Shown: piece after piece, positions 26,901 to 37,473 of the stretch
Numbering within the stretch: position 1 is the first letter of the stretch
Layout: each line of letters begins with the position of its first letter
From: Myrica gale
Lineage: Eukaryota; Streptophyta; Magnoliopsida; Fagales; Myricaceae
Direction: 5' to 3'
Length of the DNA: 64,000 nt
NCBI GenBank assembly: GCA_963930655.1
Contig: OZ005606.1
Location: 19,756,001 to 19,820,000, forward strand
Notes under the pieces: generated by a model
Seen by the model: only the letters and a program-made list of their open reading frames with translations
Databases searched by the model: none
What the model was told of the DNA's origin: nothing
Position numbers and translations under genes: made by a program

Positions 26901-29900
26901 CGTCTTGTGCTCACACCCCCCAACAAAATGAGGTTGCTGAGCGTAAGAATCGTTACTTGTTGGATGTTACTCAATTCTCATGCTCCAGATGCATGTTCCT
27001 AAATGGTTTTGGGGTGATGTTGTTCTCACAGCCTATCATCTCATTAATCGGATGCCCTTTACTACTTTAGCTGGTGCCTTTCCTTACTCCATCCTATTTC
27101 CCAACTCTTCAGTTTTTATGGTTCCTCCTAGGATTTTTTGGGTGTGTCTGTTACGTGCATATCTTGGGTCCAAGATTTGACAAACTTGATTCCCGTGCTG
27201 CTCGTCGTGTGTTTCTAAGTTACTCTCGAACTCAAAAAAGTTATCGGTGTTGCAATCTCACTCGTCAGTGTTACTTTGTTACCGTTGATGTTACGTTTGA
27301 TGAGTCTACCTCCTATTTCTCTCTTTGTCCCTCTTCTCCTACAGGTGATCCGGTTCTCGTCCCGCTTCCGTGTCCCCTGCCACTTGTACCTTCTCCGGTT
27401 CCCATGCCGCTTCCGCGTCCCTCGATACCTCCTCCAAATAATCCTTCTTCGGTTCTGTTATAGGTGTATTCTTGTCGTCCACGACCACTACCTACTCTGC
27501 CCCCGTCGTCTTTCTACGACTCTTCAGCTTCAGATCCTGAGTTACCTGATGCTACCTCTTCTCTACTTGCTGCCCTTCGAAAAGGTACTCGTACTTGTGT
27601 CACTAAACATTCTATTAGTCAGTTTGTTTCCACTCACTCTCTATCTCTTTTCTCTTGTTTCAACTTTTTCACATTTATTCCTAAGACAGTGCAGGATGCC
27701 TTATCTGATCCTGGTTGGAAGACAACCATGGAAGTTGAAATGGCTGCTTTGCACCAAAATGGGACATGGGATCTTATTCCTTTCCCTTTTGATAAACAAG
27801 TTGTTGGTTGTAAGTGGGTGTATACCGTCAACTTTAATTCATATGGCTCTATTGAGCGCTTGAAAGCCCGATTGGTGGCTAAATGGTATACTCAAACATA
27901 TGGTATTGATTATGAGGAGACTTTTTCTCCGGTTGCCAAGATTTCCTTTATTCGTATTGTGCTTTCTCTAGCTGCTAACCTTGACTGGCCTTTGTTTCAG
28001 TTAGATGTTAAGAATGTCTTTTTACATGGCTACTTGCTTGAGGAGGTCTATATGGCACAACTATTTGGGTTTGTTGCTCAGGAAGAGTATCGAGACACTG
28101 TCTGCAAGTTGAAAAAGACATTGTATGGCCTCAAGCAATCACCAAGAGCATTGTTTGGAAAGTTCTATGACGCTATGGCAGAATTTGGCCTTAAGAGCTG
28201 TCAAACTGATCATTCCATTTTTTAATTACATATGGCTGCTGGATGTATTGTTGTTGTTGTATATGTTGATGACATTATGATTACAGGAAATGATTTCCAT
28301 GCTATTGTTAAGTTGAAACAGTTCTTTCAACAACAGTTTCACACCAAAGATTTGGGCAAACTGCGATCATTTCTTAGCATTGAGGTTGCTAGATCCAAGA
28401 AAGGTGTTGCTTTGACTCGAAGGAAATATTTCCTTGATTTGTTGAAGGAAACTAGCTTATTAGGTGGTCGACCGGTTGATGTGTCCATGGATCCTATTCT
28501 AAAACTTCTGAAGGATGATGGTGATGTATTTGACGAACCTGGCAGGTATCGACGGTTAGTGGGGAAACTCAATTATTTGACTATAACAAGACCGGATATT
28601 TCATATACTGTGAGTGTGGTTAGTCAGTTTCTAAAAGCTCCTCGAGTGCCTCATTGGGGTGTTGTGAAACGAGCCCCTGGACTTGGATTATTGTATAGAC
28701 CGAATGGGCATCTTATAGTGGAGGGCTTTACTGATGCTGATTGGGCCGATTCTCCTTCTGATCGCATGTCTACTACCGGGTATTGTACAATAAGCAAACA
28801 GTAGTTACGACATCTAGTGCAGAAGCAGAACACAGGGCCATGACTCACACCATCAGTGAGATAACTTGGTTGAAACAGTTTCTTCAGGAGATTGGTTTTT
28901 CACCTTCAACTCCAATTCCATTGCATTGTGATAATCAATATGCCTTGCATATTACATCTAATCCGGTTTTCCATGAATGGACAAAACATACTGAAGTTGA
29001 CTGCCATTTTATTCGTGACAAAATAATGGCTAGAGATATATCCACCCATTATGTGAAATCTGGAATCAATTGCAGATATATTCACTAAGTCTCTTTGTCG
29101 TACTCAGTTAAAGTATATTGATTCCAAGTTTGGCTTATACGACGTATATGCTCCAACTTGAGGGGGAGTGTTAAGGAAATTAGGGTTTGTGTAGTTATGG
29201 AAAGGATTTAAGGGGTTTATTGTGATTGATATTTTTCTTATTTACTTCACGGTGTATTGCCCTATATATTGAATGTATGAGGGAGAAAGGTTAACACACT
29301 TTCTTCTCTTTTTGTGTAATCTTTAGTTTCTCTAACACTTAATGTTATTTATCTCAGTTACGTGGCACATTTTGGGGAAACCTATATGGGGAAATTCTTG
29401 CAGCGGAGATGCTTGTATAAACCTCTTCATTCATCCAATTCCTTTTTTACCTTGGAGCATTGCCTTTGAACAAGCTTACTGCCAAACTGTCTCTATTACC
29501 AGCCATGGTGGTCCAACCAATATACTAATAATCAAGTTACATGTCATCATTGAACCACCACTTTAGTCTTTTGGGCAAGTATCAGTCCAGAACAATGTTT
29601 TATGTTCGAAACTTGACTCTACTCTTTAACTTCCAAGTCAAAATATTCCTTGTGTTGGGTTAACTTTCCACATATTATAGGGAGGCTTAGGATGTAAGTT
29701 TAATGCTTAAGTTCACCTCTTCGCATCAACTTTGAGTTTTGGGATAAGTGGTGATATAATTTATGCTTCTAACACTTTCTTTCAAATAGCATGTGAAATA
29801 TGTGGTTGAAATAAAGAGTAGAGAGTGGAGTCAGCCTTCAAACCCAAAATACTAGTCTGATACCATTTTAAATCACTATTTATCCCAAACGCTTGAGTTG

Positions 29901-32900
29901 ATGCATAGACGAATTTAGTCATCTAATTTGTTTTGGAACACATATATACGTACATAGATTATATGTATGTATGCAAATTATAAATATGGGGAAATTCATA
30001 GTTCGTCCCGTAATATAGTGCAATTTCAACCTTGGCCCCTTAATTATCAAAACAATTATTTACGTTGTTTAACTTTTGAAAGTCTTCAATTTACACCCTC
30101 TCGTCCAAATCAGACATTTGATCAGACAGGAAAAAATGACCAAAATGCCCCTCCAAGATAAAATTACTATAATTATTAAAAAATAAAAATGAGATTTAAA
30201 AAAAGTAATTTTTTTTAAATGAAATTATTGAAACTCTATTTCAGCAATTTATTTATTTTTAATTTATTTCTTTGTAATTTTATGTATTTTTTTCATAAAT
30301 TTGTCTTAGAGGGGTATTTTGGTCATTTTGCATGTTTTTCCATTTGACTTAACAGCCAAATCAAAAGGAGGGCGATAATTGATCATGATCGAAATATAAG
30401 GGGTGCAAATCGCTGTTTTGAAACTTAGGGGGACGAGATTGATTTTGGCCTATAATTGAGGGCGTACTATGACATTACCCGTATAAATATAATTTGTCTT
30501 TCAAACCATACCCTCCTACAGTATGTAATGGCGAATGTATTAGTCATTCACTTTAGATGAGGTTATTTGTGCATGCTCTGACATTAACTCCAATTCTCAT
30601 GTTCACAACTAATTGACAAATATTATTGTTTTATTGGCATACAAGATTGTCCGCTCTGATCATATGCAATTTAGAACTAGAAGGCTAGTGGATATGACAA
30701 AAACATGTAGTGTTGTATGTGCGCTATTCTTCCCTCATACGGAAATAATTGTTCTTGTTCTTTGTCATCTTTAGTTGCTCGGTTATTCTAAAATTAGCTG
30801 CTATGATTTAGATCTTTCTTCTCGGTCACTTATGATCTGTGGCCCTATCTAAGGGTCACTCCTACGCCTTTAGCTCTCCCTATCTCTTATTTTTCACTTG
30901 CCCTCTTTCTCTCTTCGAAACACCTTTCTTTTAAGTACTACAGTAAATATTTACTACTGTTTTCTTCCTCTAATGATAAACCATGATCAACGTTATATAG
31001 TCCAAATTCTGGAGGTGTGCGAGTGTGTGTACAAAGTTCTCATAAGATTATTTTTTTGATAAGATAAATATGTCAACCCGATTGGTTTTAATTTTTACAT
31101 TTAACAAGTAGAAGTACTAGAATAGCTATGATGTCGCTCTTTCATCGGTGCTTTCGCATTGAGTCTAAGGAATTCCAAGTGAGGATTAGTGTGAAGGGTG
31201 ATATTCTATTCTCAGAATGGAGCTCGAGGTCTGTGAACGTGATTCACATGACTCACAGAGGGATGCGCAGAGCGAAAGCAGGACACCACATCAAGAAAGA
31301 CCCGGTTCAAAATCTGCCACCCATGACCATTTTTGCCTTCCGGCACCATCACAGCCCCCACATTCCTACGCCCTCCATATTCAACAACCGCCTTTGTTAC
31401 AACATCGCTGCGCCACCTTCAGTTTATCAGACATATTTACCATCCACACTGCGCCATACCTCCCCATATGAATCACGTTCACAAACCTCGAGCTCCATTC
31501 TGAGAATAGAATATCACCCGTCACACTAATCCTCACTTGGAATTCCTTAGACTCAATGCGAAGCACCGATGAAAGAGCGACATCACAACTATTCTAGTAC
31601 TTCTACTTGGTAAATGTAAAAAGTAAAACCAATCGGGTTGACATATTTATCTTATCAAAAAAATAATCTTATGAGAACTTTGTACACACACTCGCACACC
31701 TCCAGAACTAGGACTATATAACGCTGATCATGGTTTATCATTAGAGGAAGAAAACAATAGTAAATCTTATTGTACTACTTTTAACAAGGCTTTGCTTGGG
31801 AAGTGGTTGTGACGCTTTGCTTTCAAACGTAACAGTTTGTGGTGGAATGTTATAGTGGAGAAGTTTGAGAGTGAGTTGGGTGGGTGGAGCACCCTTCAGA
31901 GGAGAGGAAATTATGGTGTTGGTCTTTGAAGGTTTATTAGCAAAGGGTGGGATCCTTTTAGCCAATTCATAAGGTTCGAGGCTGGTTGTGGCAATAGAGT
32001 TTGCTTTTGGAGTGACCTCTGGTGTGGGGAGAGACCCTTGAGGCTTGCCTTCCCGTCCCTCTTCTCCATTGCTCGTAATAAGGATGCTTGGGTGGCGGAT
32101 TATTAGGAGGGGAATTCTGGTTTGGGTGCTTGGAATGTTCAGTTTTTGAGGGCTGCGAATGATTGGGAAGTTGAGGTTTTTTTGACTTTCTATTCTCTCC
32201 TTTATTCCAAGCCCTTGAGGAGTGGGGCTGAAGATAAGATATGTTGGATGGGCACCATGAACGGCATTTTCTCGGTGAAATCGATGTATGGGCTTCTTTC
32301 TTGTAGCCCTGTCATGTCTTTTCCATGGAGGCAAATTTGGAGGTCCCTTGTACCTATGAGAGTTTCCTTTTTTGCGTGGAAGGCAATGCATAAGCGAATT
32401 TTGACCACAGATAATTTGAGTAGGCGAGATCTTTGCCTACTCGATTGGTGCTATCTTTGTAGGTGCAACGGGGAATCAGTGGATCATATCCTTCTTCATT
32501 GCACTGTCGCAAGGGATTTATGGTCTCATGTGCTAAGCATTTTGAACTATTGTTGGGTTATGCCCTCTAAGGTGATTGAGGTGCTGTATTGTTGGAAGCG
32601 GAAGTTCAACAACCCTCTTGCCTCGAGGGTGTGGAAGATGATTTCTTTGTGTGTTTGGTGGGTTATTTGGAGGGAGAGGAACGGGAGGTGTTTCGAGAAC
32701 TCTTATATGTCTTCTGAGGGGTTGAGGGGTTTGTTGTTGAATTCCCTTTTTCTTTGGGCCTCTACTGTTTTGGGCTCTCCTTTTTCCGATTTTGCTGATT
32801 TTCTTAGCTTTGTAGTTTGTTTGGAGTAGGTTTTCAGTATAGCTCTTTGTACTGTTATCCCTTTTCTGTTTCTTCAATAAAGTTCTTCTTTCTTATCAAA

Positions 32901-35900
32901 AAAAAAAAAGTACTAGAAAAAGGTGAAAATATAATCACTTCGCTTTGGTTCCAAATCCAGAGAAAACCATGATATACCTCCAGACTCTACGTGCTATATT
33001 GGTTTTGCTAAGGATGTCAAGGATTTGTTGTATAGATGGAGATTATGAGGATGTTGCACATGCATGCCTTGAGTTCCACATCAAGTATATATTAAGTTGA
33101 CCTGGACTGTGTTAGCAACTACGAGAGCTAAATTATGGCTCATCCTATTGGATATCCTATGCATGTGGGTTTTCACCATTCCAGGTTTCAACAATATCCC
33201 TAGGTCTCCACCCCTTGAGAGTAGGATGCTGACCCAGATGGAGCTGGAAGCCAACCTCTCATAGGAGGCTGTCTTTCTTTCCCATACTACGGAAGTCATA
33301 TATAACAAACAAATAGGGCGATAAATTTTTCTCTCTCTCTCTTGAAAACTGGGTGTATATAAATTGATTACGTGAAATTAAAGTTCATTGCAATGATGTT
33401 AGAGTCTGTGTCGTACTGATTGTGTTTGGATGTTGCAGTTCTCAATTTTGACCGTTCTATGATAGCTGCTCCTGGACCTTGTGTTCTTTTTGCTACACCT
33501 GGTTGGATCAGTGGCGGTTTTTCACTTGAGGTTTTCAAGCATTGGGCTCCATCTGAAATGAATCTTGTTACATTGCCTGGGTACTTATCTTGTTCCTTGT
33601 CCTAAAATAAAAATGACTTTTACAACAAAGTTTGGGAGTTGGCGAGTATTCTTACGATTTCACTTCCACCTCTCCAATATATTGGCAAGCAACCAGTTGA
33701 TTTGAGTGACCTGGTAAAAGTAGAATGTTGAGCACAATGTCTTGTTTTAATGCCTGTTCGAGGTCTATTTATCAGGCCATCTAAACCGTTTTCTGGAACA
33801 GCAGAATATATGCCAAAAATAAAATTGGAGGTGCCTATTTATTGGTTTGAAAACTCTTGGATGAAAGTCTCTCTAATGCCATGTGTCAATTGATTAAATC
33901 CACTTATTTCAGTCTCTTTTCTCAAATGCAATACACAGTATAACTTCATGTAGGAATGCAAAAGGTACTGTATTTTATCTTCTGAAACTAGTTGCTGCAT
34001 ACTGACTACTCAATGTAAGATTTCGAATTGGTAAATATCATGAAGTTTGATTTATAAAATTTACATTGTAACTTATACCTCTTTCTGAATATGTAAAAGG
34101 AATGCACATTGCACATTGCAGTTTGGCTTCATCATGCATGTCCCCTGGAGGTAGGGAGGAGCTTTGGTTCCTCCCTGCCTCCTTTCCTCCTTTCTTTCTC
34201 CTTCTTCTCTCCCCCTTATCTTTCTTTTCTCTCTTACTCCTTTCCTTTACGATGTTTGAGGGATGCCTCCTTTGCTTCACCTCTGCCTTGCACGTACTTC
34301 CTCCTGGCCTCCAACCCCCCCCGCCCCCCCCCCCAACTGCCGACACTGCCAATCCATCAAGGGTAGCCATCTGTTTCTGATCCATTAACCAAGACCAACA
34401 TGTTTATTCCATTTCCTGTTTTAGTAACTTATGTTGCACTGGAATGTCTCCCTTAGGGTGCTTGTTGGGATCCCCCATGACCTCTTCTTGTATATTTCCT
34501 TCTATCTAATGTTAACTTGCCCACAAGAAGAAAAGTAACCTCAATTTTTTCTGTGTCCACATGAGCATGAAGTGCAGAGGTACTGCAGAAGAAAGCACAA
34601 CTAATGTTTACAACATACATTCTTTTAGCTTTGAACAATGCCTTCTTTGTTGATGAATTATTCATTGATCCTTGCATCATAGAATTTATGGCAAGTGCGC
34701 AATTGAGATTCAGTTTCTGTTTAGAGCCTGCCATGTTGTATGTGTAGGACCCACCTCATGCACATCACAACTGAAACAAGTGGCCCCACTCATGAACCTG
34801 CTTGGCTCCCATTGACAATTGATTCTGTACCCAAAGTTATTATACTTATTGTTAAAAATCTCCATTGCACATCTATTGTAGGTACTGTGCAGCTGGAACC
34901 ATAGGACATAAATTGATGTCGGGTAAACCCACCAAAATTGATGTGGACAAGGATACGCAACTTGATGTTCGATGCCAGGTTTATAATTTTCATCTTCCTC
35001 ATACATTATCTGAATTTTTTCTACTTTGAATATCTTCTCATTTTATCAGGTATTTATTCCTTTTTTTTTTATGTTTACCTGTTGTCACTCTGCTAAAAAG
35101 AAAGTCAAGTCTTGAACTGGTGAAACATATTTGCGTAAATGTATACAAGTCATTCTCTGAAGTTATGAAGCAGTGGCAGTCCTTTCATCAGTCAAATGTC
35201 AATGGTGCGGCACGTATGTTTGTGTTAAGTATATAGTAGGTTTTTGTCTTGTTTAGGCATTTGGTATCCTCACTGCTGGTCTGCTTAGCGACGGAGCCAT
35301 CTCAAATGTAATGTTCCTGACTCTTTCAGTGCTATGAAGTTTCTCAACATCTCAAATGTTAAGTTTATAATTCACCAGGGAGGAATAGGAACACAAGAAG
35401 CACAGACATATGCTTGTTTATTTGCCTAAGCGGGTTGCCTATTGACTAAAAAAAGGAGTACTTACACTAATTGCGACAAAATGCAGTAACCTTTTCTTTT
35501 CAAGATTGACCTCATCTTAGTCTTGGCACTGCACTTTTAATCTCTACCAGATGATAGTACAGTCCTTGCATTGATTAATGCTGTGATTCCAAAGGAATTT
35601 GTTATTTTGTTTTACAAAACATGGGAAGAATAGATATTAAATTACATTAAATTCGAATGTTACATTTATGGTACGTTTAATGCGAAAATTTGATGTTTTT
35701 TTAATTGTTCTAGCTGCTAAAAAAACTACATACTGATTCAGATTGCAATGGCTTAATGGCAGTGTGTAATAGATTTGGTCAGAATGGACCTGTAAGTCAA
35801 CTTAATTTTGGTGCATCTCAGGCTACGTTTTTTTTTGTCCCCTTCTGGAGAGTTCAATGGAGTCAAAGTCATGTACTTGGATTCAAATATTAGCGAGTCA

Positions 35901-37473
35901 GCTTCATATATTTGGTGTCTTACTAGATAATTGGAATTATCTGTGGTTTCTATGTCAGTAATTGCTCAGATGTCCCAAATTTAGATTCCCGAGCAATTTA
36001 TAACTTTACAAAGGTCAAGATTTACCATAAAAGGGGTTGGCTGGAAGTAGGTTCATTCCTGCATTTAGAATTACCTTCTAAAGCCAGTTGCCTTATGCCG
36101 ATCATTTGGGTCTTTTGTTTCTGAGCTGTGCTGATTATCATTTGACAGATATACTTCTCTTCAAATTTCTTTCTATATGTTTGCCTTTCTGCCAGATTAT
36201 GGAAACTAAAGGTTTTTGCTTCTAAATTCTTTCTAGTTCTCTCAGGAAAAATTTGAGCACCACTTTTTTATCCAGTAGTTTGGCAGAGTTGTTTAGGTAT
36301 ACCCCAGCATCGAGCAAAGAGAATCAAAGACTTGTATTCATTTATTTTTCAAGGAGTATCCATTGTGCTATTGCCTAAGGAAACATTATGATCTGGACTT
36401 ATAGTCGCCACTGTTGAAATGAATGGCTCAAAATAAGAACTGAGAGTTGGCTCTTTCTAGGCTTGAAGTGATTTCTTACCAGAAATAGAATGTACACAGA
36501 AGTAACAGCAATGATTGTTAAATACGAGTGCACGTGTATGCCTATTAAAATTTTCTTTTTACTCCTTAAATGGGATACTATGTTTACATTTTCTGAATCT
36601 AAAGTTCTCTCTCCTCACTCTCAAATTGAATTGCTTTTCAGTGAGTTTTTCACATTCTCTAAAGCTATATTGAAACATGTCTTATTTTGCCAGATTCATC
36701 AATTGTCTTTCAGTCCTCATACAGATGCCAAGGGGATTATGGATCTTGTCAAGTTTCTGTCCCCTAAGCATGTGATCCTAGTACATGGTGAGAAACCTAA
36801 AATGGCTACACTCAGAGGAAGAATATGTTCGGAGTTGGGAATTCCATGTGTTGATCCTGCAAACAATGAGACAGTTTGCATTCCTTCAACGCATTGTGTG
36901 AAAGCAGAAGCCTCACGCACTTTTATCCAAAGTAGCTGGAGTCCAAATTTCAAGTTTTCTGAAAGCAGTTCAGAAAGTGAATCTGATTCGCTTTTGAAAG
37001 ATAGAAAATTCATTTCACGGCTGCAGGTAACCGATGAAAGGGCAGCGGAAGGGATCTTGGTTGAGGAAAAAAGTAAGAAAGCAAAGATTGTTCACCAAAA
37101 CGAGCTTCTTCTCGCGTTGGGACAAAGAAAGCATGAGGTTCGGTTTGCTTATTGTTGGCCCATGAAAGTTCGCAACTTAGAACAGACAAAAGAAACAAAT
37201 CTACCTTCATCCAGCAATGCGTTTCGCATGGTGTATGTAAAACTTTCAGATGAACTTTCTGGCGGAGACATTCAGGATTTTGGTGAACATTTTCAAGTGG
37301 AATCATTTCAAATATCCATCTGTCTGAAGGACAGGTGCCCGTACAGAATAATTGACAGTACTCGAAATGAATCAGAAGCAGTGTTCTTGTGCTGCTCTTG
37401 GTCAGTAGCAGATGAGAAGCTTGCTTGGAAGATTATCTCAATATTGGAGAATTTCAGCTGTGGAACTCATTGA
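8960..37473 (+). CDS. CPSF73-II: CPSF73-II / INTS11-type RNA 3'-end endonuclease
   Basis: Thirteen exons join in frame: 8960-8984, 9069-9246, 9356-9428, 10933-11050, 12561-12634, 19347-19483, 20719-20782, 21662-21727, 22569-22638, 22981-23085, 33439-33580, 34882-34978, 36694-37473. All introns are GT-AG. The product is 642 residues, close to the family length of just over 600. It is a metallo-beta-lactamase/beta-CASP nuclease of the plant CPSF73-II (Integrator subunit 11) type, acting in the nucleus in snRNA or pre-mRNA 3'-end cleavage. All expected metal and catalytic positions are visible by family alignment: D31, the HxHxDH motif H67-F-H69-L-D71-H72, H156, D177 ([10 protein letters not shown]), E202, H392 (SFSPHTD) and H414 (LVHGE). 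The start is the ATG opening [17 protein letters not shown]. The C-terminal region with [12 protein letters not shown] is also typical. Introns 5 (6.7 kb) and 10 (10.4 kb) are swollen by transposons. The gene looks intact. Exon borders are read by eye and not confirmed by transcripts. Confidence 0.93.
9481..9759. mobile_element. TRIM-like miniature LTR element
   Basis: Two 79-bp direct repeats (9481-9559 and 9681-9759) begin TGTTAGA and end in ACA, as LTRs do. AGTATCAAAGCC directly follows the first, resembling the tRNA-Met primer-binding site TGGTATCAGAGC. GATGAGAG precedes the second, like a short polypurine tract. The 121-bp interior is non-coding. No matching 5-bp target duplication is visible. 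It lies in intron 3 of CPSF73-II. Confidence 0.55.
9860..10484. mobile_element. hAT-like MITE with subterminal repeats
   Basis: The ends TAGGGTGTTC and (reverse complement of the 3' end) TAGGGGTGGT are flanked by a perfect 8-bp duplication AATGCAAC at 9852-9859 and 10485-10492. Both subterminal regions are full of CGGTTACCGT / AACCGTTA and CCAAACCGTCACCTACACTA motifs, with a long AT-rich centre. Clustered subterminal motifs are typical transposase-binding sites in hAT elements. No coding capacity. In intron 3 of CPSF73-II. Confidence 0.8.
12800..12997 (+). mobile_element. tRNA-derived SINE, copy 1
   Basis: A 198-bp element flanked by a perfect 19-bp target duplication AGATAATGTCATTTCATTG (12781-12799 and 12998-13016), ending in TCATCAAAAAAAA. 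The head has a box-A-like GTGTGGTGGTAAGG and a box-B-like AGTTCGAGCCCC. The tail starts near GACTTATCTGCTCCCTGGG and is shared with the element at about 47495-47717. In intron 5 of CPSF73-II, sense orientation. Confidence 0.8.
14270..17905 (-). pseudogene. LINE ORF2 (endonuclease / reverse transcriptase), frameshifted
   Basis: Starts [20 protein letters not shown], the typical opening of the plant L1 AP-endonuclease-like domain ([30 protein letters not shown]). Reverse transcriptase follows, with [30 protein letters not shown] and the catalytic [11 protein letters not shown]. The C-terminal part has [19 protein letters not shown], a zinc-binding region, and the [13 protein letters not shown] segment. 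The frame changes near 16003-16012, where a T run (minus strand) is one base short for the family. There is a stop after 14745 and a further shift near 14600. So the frame is largely preserved but dead as read. Confidence 0.85.
17902..18786 (-). pseudogene. LINE ORF1 remnant
   Basis: Two minus-strand open segments in one frame, 18786-18154 and 18153-17902, are separated by a single stop. The second ends exactly over the ORF2 start (ATGA-type overlap at 17902-17905). The composition is Pro/Ser/Asp-rich with no zinc knuckle. It is identified by position only. A short in-frame start ([11 protein letters not shown]) lies upstream but ends in a stop near 18805. Confidence 0.55.
19100..19235. repeat. 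Local duplicated phrases in intron 5
   Basis: CACAATCTTTTTATTGTCAA and related phrases (CAACAAGGATGCTTT, CAACCTGACCTG) recur two or three times with small changes, an imperfect tandem of about 60-70 bp. Confidence 0.6.
19712..20058. mobile_element. Foldback MITE in intron 6
   Basis: The left end GGGATAAATATACTTTGTAC mirrors the right end; the reverse complement starts GGGATAACTACACTTTGAAC. The phrase TTTTTGTCA(C/T)A(C/T)TGCAC also appears in inverted form inside. Flanks are T/A-rich (TTAATTTTTT versus TTAATATTTT), so the target duplication is ambiguous. Non-coding. Confidence 0.55.
23974..24142 (+). repeat. 5' LTR of copia element
   Basis: TG...CA ended, 169 bp, same length as the 3' copy. 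Directly followed by the primer-binding site. Confidence 0.92.
24143..24154 (+). other. Primer-binding site of copia element
   Basis: TGGTATCAGAGC, complementary to the 3' part of plant initiator tRNA-Met, immediately after the LTR. Confidence 0.9.
25074..29088 (+). pseudogene. Copia gag-pol polyprotein remnant
   Basis: Open segments in changing frames retain the family landmarks. The gag start [10 protein letters not shown] is followed by [18 protein letters not shown]. The protease motif [12 protein letters not shown] is near 26090. A zinc-binding pre-integrase segment ([12 protein letters not shown]) and integrase residues ([27 protein letters not shown]) follow. Reverse transcriptase has [21 protein letters not shown] and [11 protein letters not shown] near 28260. 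RNase H has DADWADS and [11 protein letters not shown]. Stops and frame changes occur throughout (for example near 25226, 26365, 26635, 28223 and 28802), so it cannot encode a full polyprotein. Confidence 0.9.
29169..29337 (+). repeat. 3' LTR of copia element
   Basis: 169 bp, preceded by the purine tract GAGGGGGAG and followed by the CTTAA duplication. Confidence 0.92.
29988..30481. mobile_element. Foldback element (MULE-like MITE)
   Basis: The left end GGGGAAATTCATAGTTCG mirrors the right end; the reverse complement reads CGGGTAATGTCATAGTACG. The inverted similarity continues inward. A perfect 9-bp duplication TATAAATAT lies at 29979-29987 and 30482-30490. About 490 bp, non-coding. In intron 10. 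Confidence 0.7.
30950..31250 (+). repeat. Left arm of large intronic inverted repeat
   Basis: About 301 bp that recur as reverse complement at 31465-31764 with roughly 95 percent identity by eye. The arm spans intron flank (30950-31111), the LINE target site AAGTACTAGAA (31112-31122) and the start of LINE ORF1 ([17 protein letters not shown]). Confidence 0.9.
31465..31764 (-). repeat. Right arm of large intronic inverted repeat
   Basis: Reverse complement of 30950-31250, including a reversed copy of the target site (TTCTAGTACTTC). The 214-bp loop between the arms reads as LINE ORF1 on the minus strand. Confidence 0.9.
32122..32829 (+). pseudogene. LINE ORF2 C-terminal remnant
   Basis: A 235-codon open segment with the zinc-binding region of plant L1 ORF2 and the ERNGRCFE tail. 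It ends at [13 protein letters not shown], followed by AATAAAG and the A tail. All catalytic domains are missing. Confidence 0.8.
34170..34340. repeat. Pyrimidine-rich tract in intron 11
   Basis: CT-rich sequence ending in long C runs near 34313-34335. The overlapping open frames on both strands are low-complexity artefacts. Confidence 0.6.

Larger units (their letters stand above)
23974..29337 (+). mobile_element. Ty1-copia LTR retrotransposon, decayed
   Basis: Two 169-bp LTRs (23974-24142 and 29169-29337) start TGTTAAGG and end CTAACA. A perfect 5-bp target duplication CTTAA lies at 23969-23973 and 29338-29342. The primer-binding site TGGTATCAGAGC follows the 5' LTR, and GAGGGGGAG precedes the 3' LTR. 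The interior order gag, protease, integrase, reverse transcriptase, RNase H is copia-type. The LTRs differ at roughly a dozen or more positions by eye, so the insertion is not recent. It lies in intron 10 of CPSF73-II in sense orientation. Confidence 0.93.
31123..32907 (+). mobile_element. Rearranged L1-type LINE fragment
   Basis: Bounded by an 11-bp repeat AAGTACTAGAA at 31112-31122 and about 32908-32918, with an A tail just before the right copy. It starts with ORF1 in sense (31127-31250). It then has an inverted block (31251-31764) that carries a longer ORF1 stretch and a reversed copy of the left host flank. It resumes in sense with the 3' part of ORF2 ([10 protein letters not shown] at about 31776, then 32122-32829 with [20 protein letters not shown] and a CYLC...DHILLHC zinc-binding motif). 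It is the same LINE lineage as the intron-5 element (matching [10 protein letters not shown] and a C-terminal DFADFLSFV). Confidence 0.8.

Noticed and set aside
23974..29337. Active copia element
   Set aside because: Multiple stops and frame changes, and LTRs that differ by about a dozen or more bases.
34038..34385. Overlapping 85-115 codon frames on both strands
   Set aside because: They arise from a CT-rich, C-run tract in intron 11; low complexity and both strands open.
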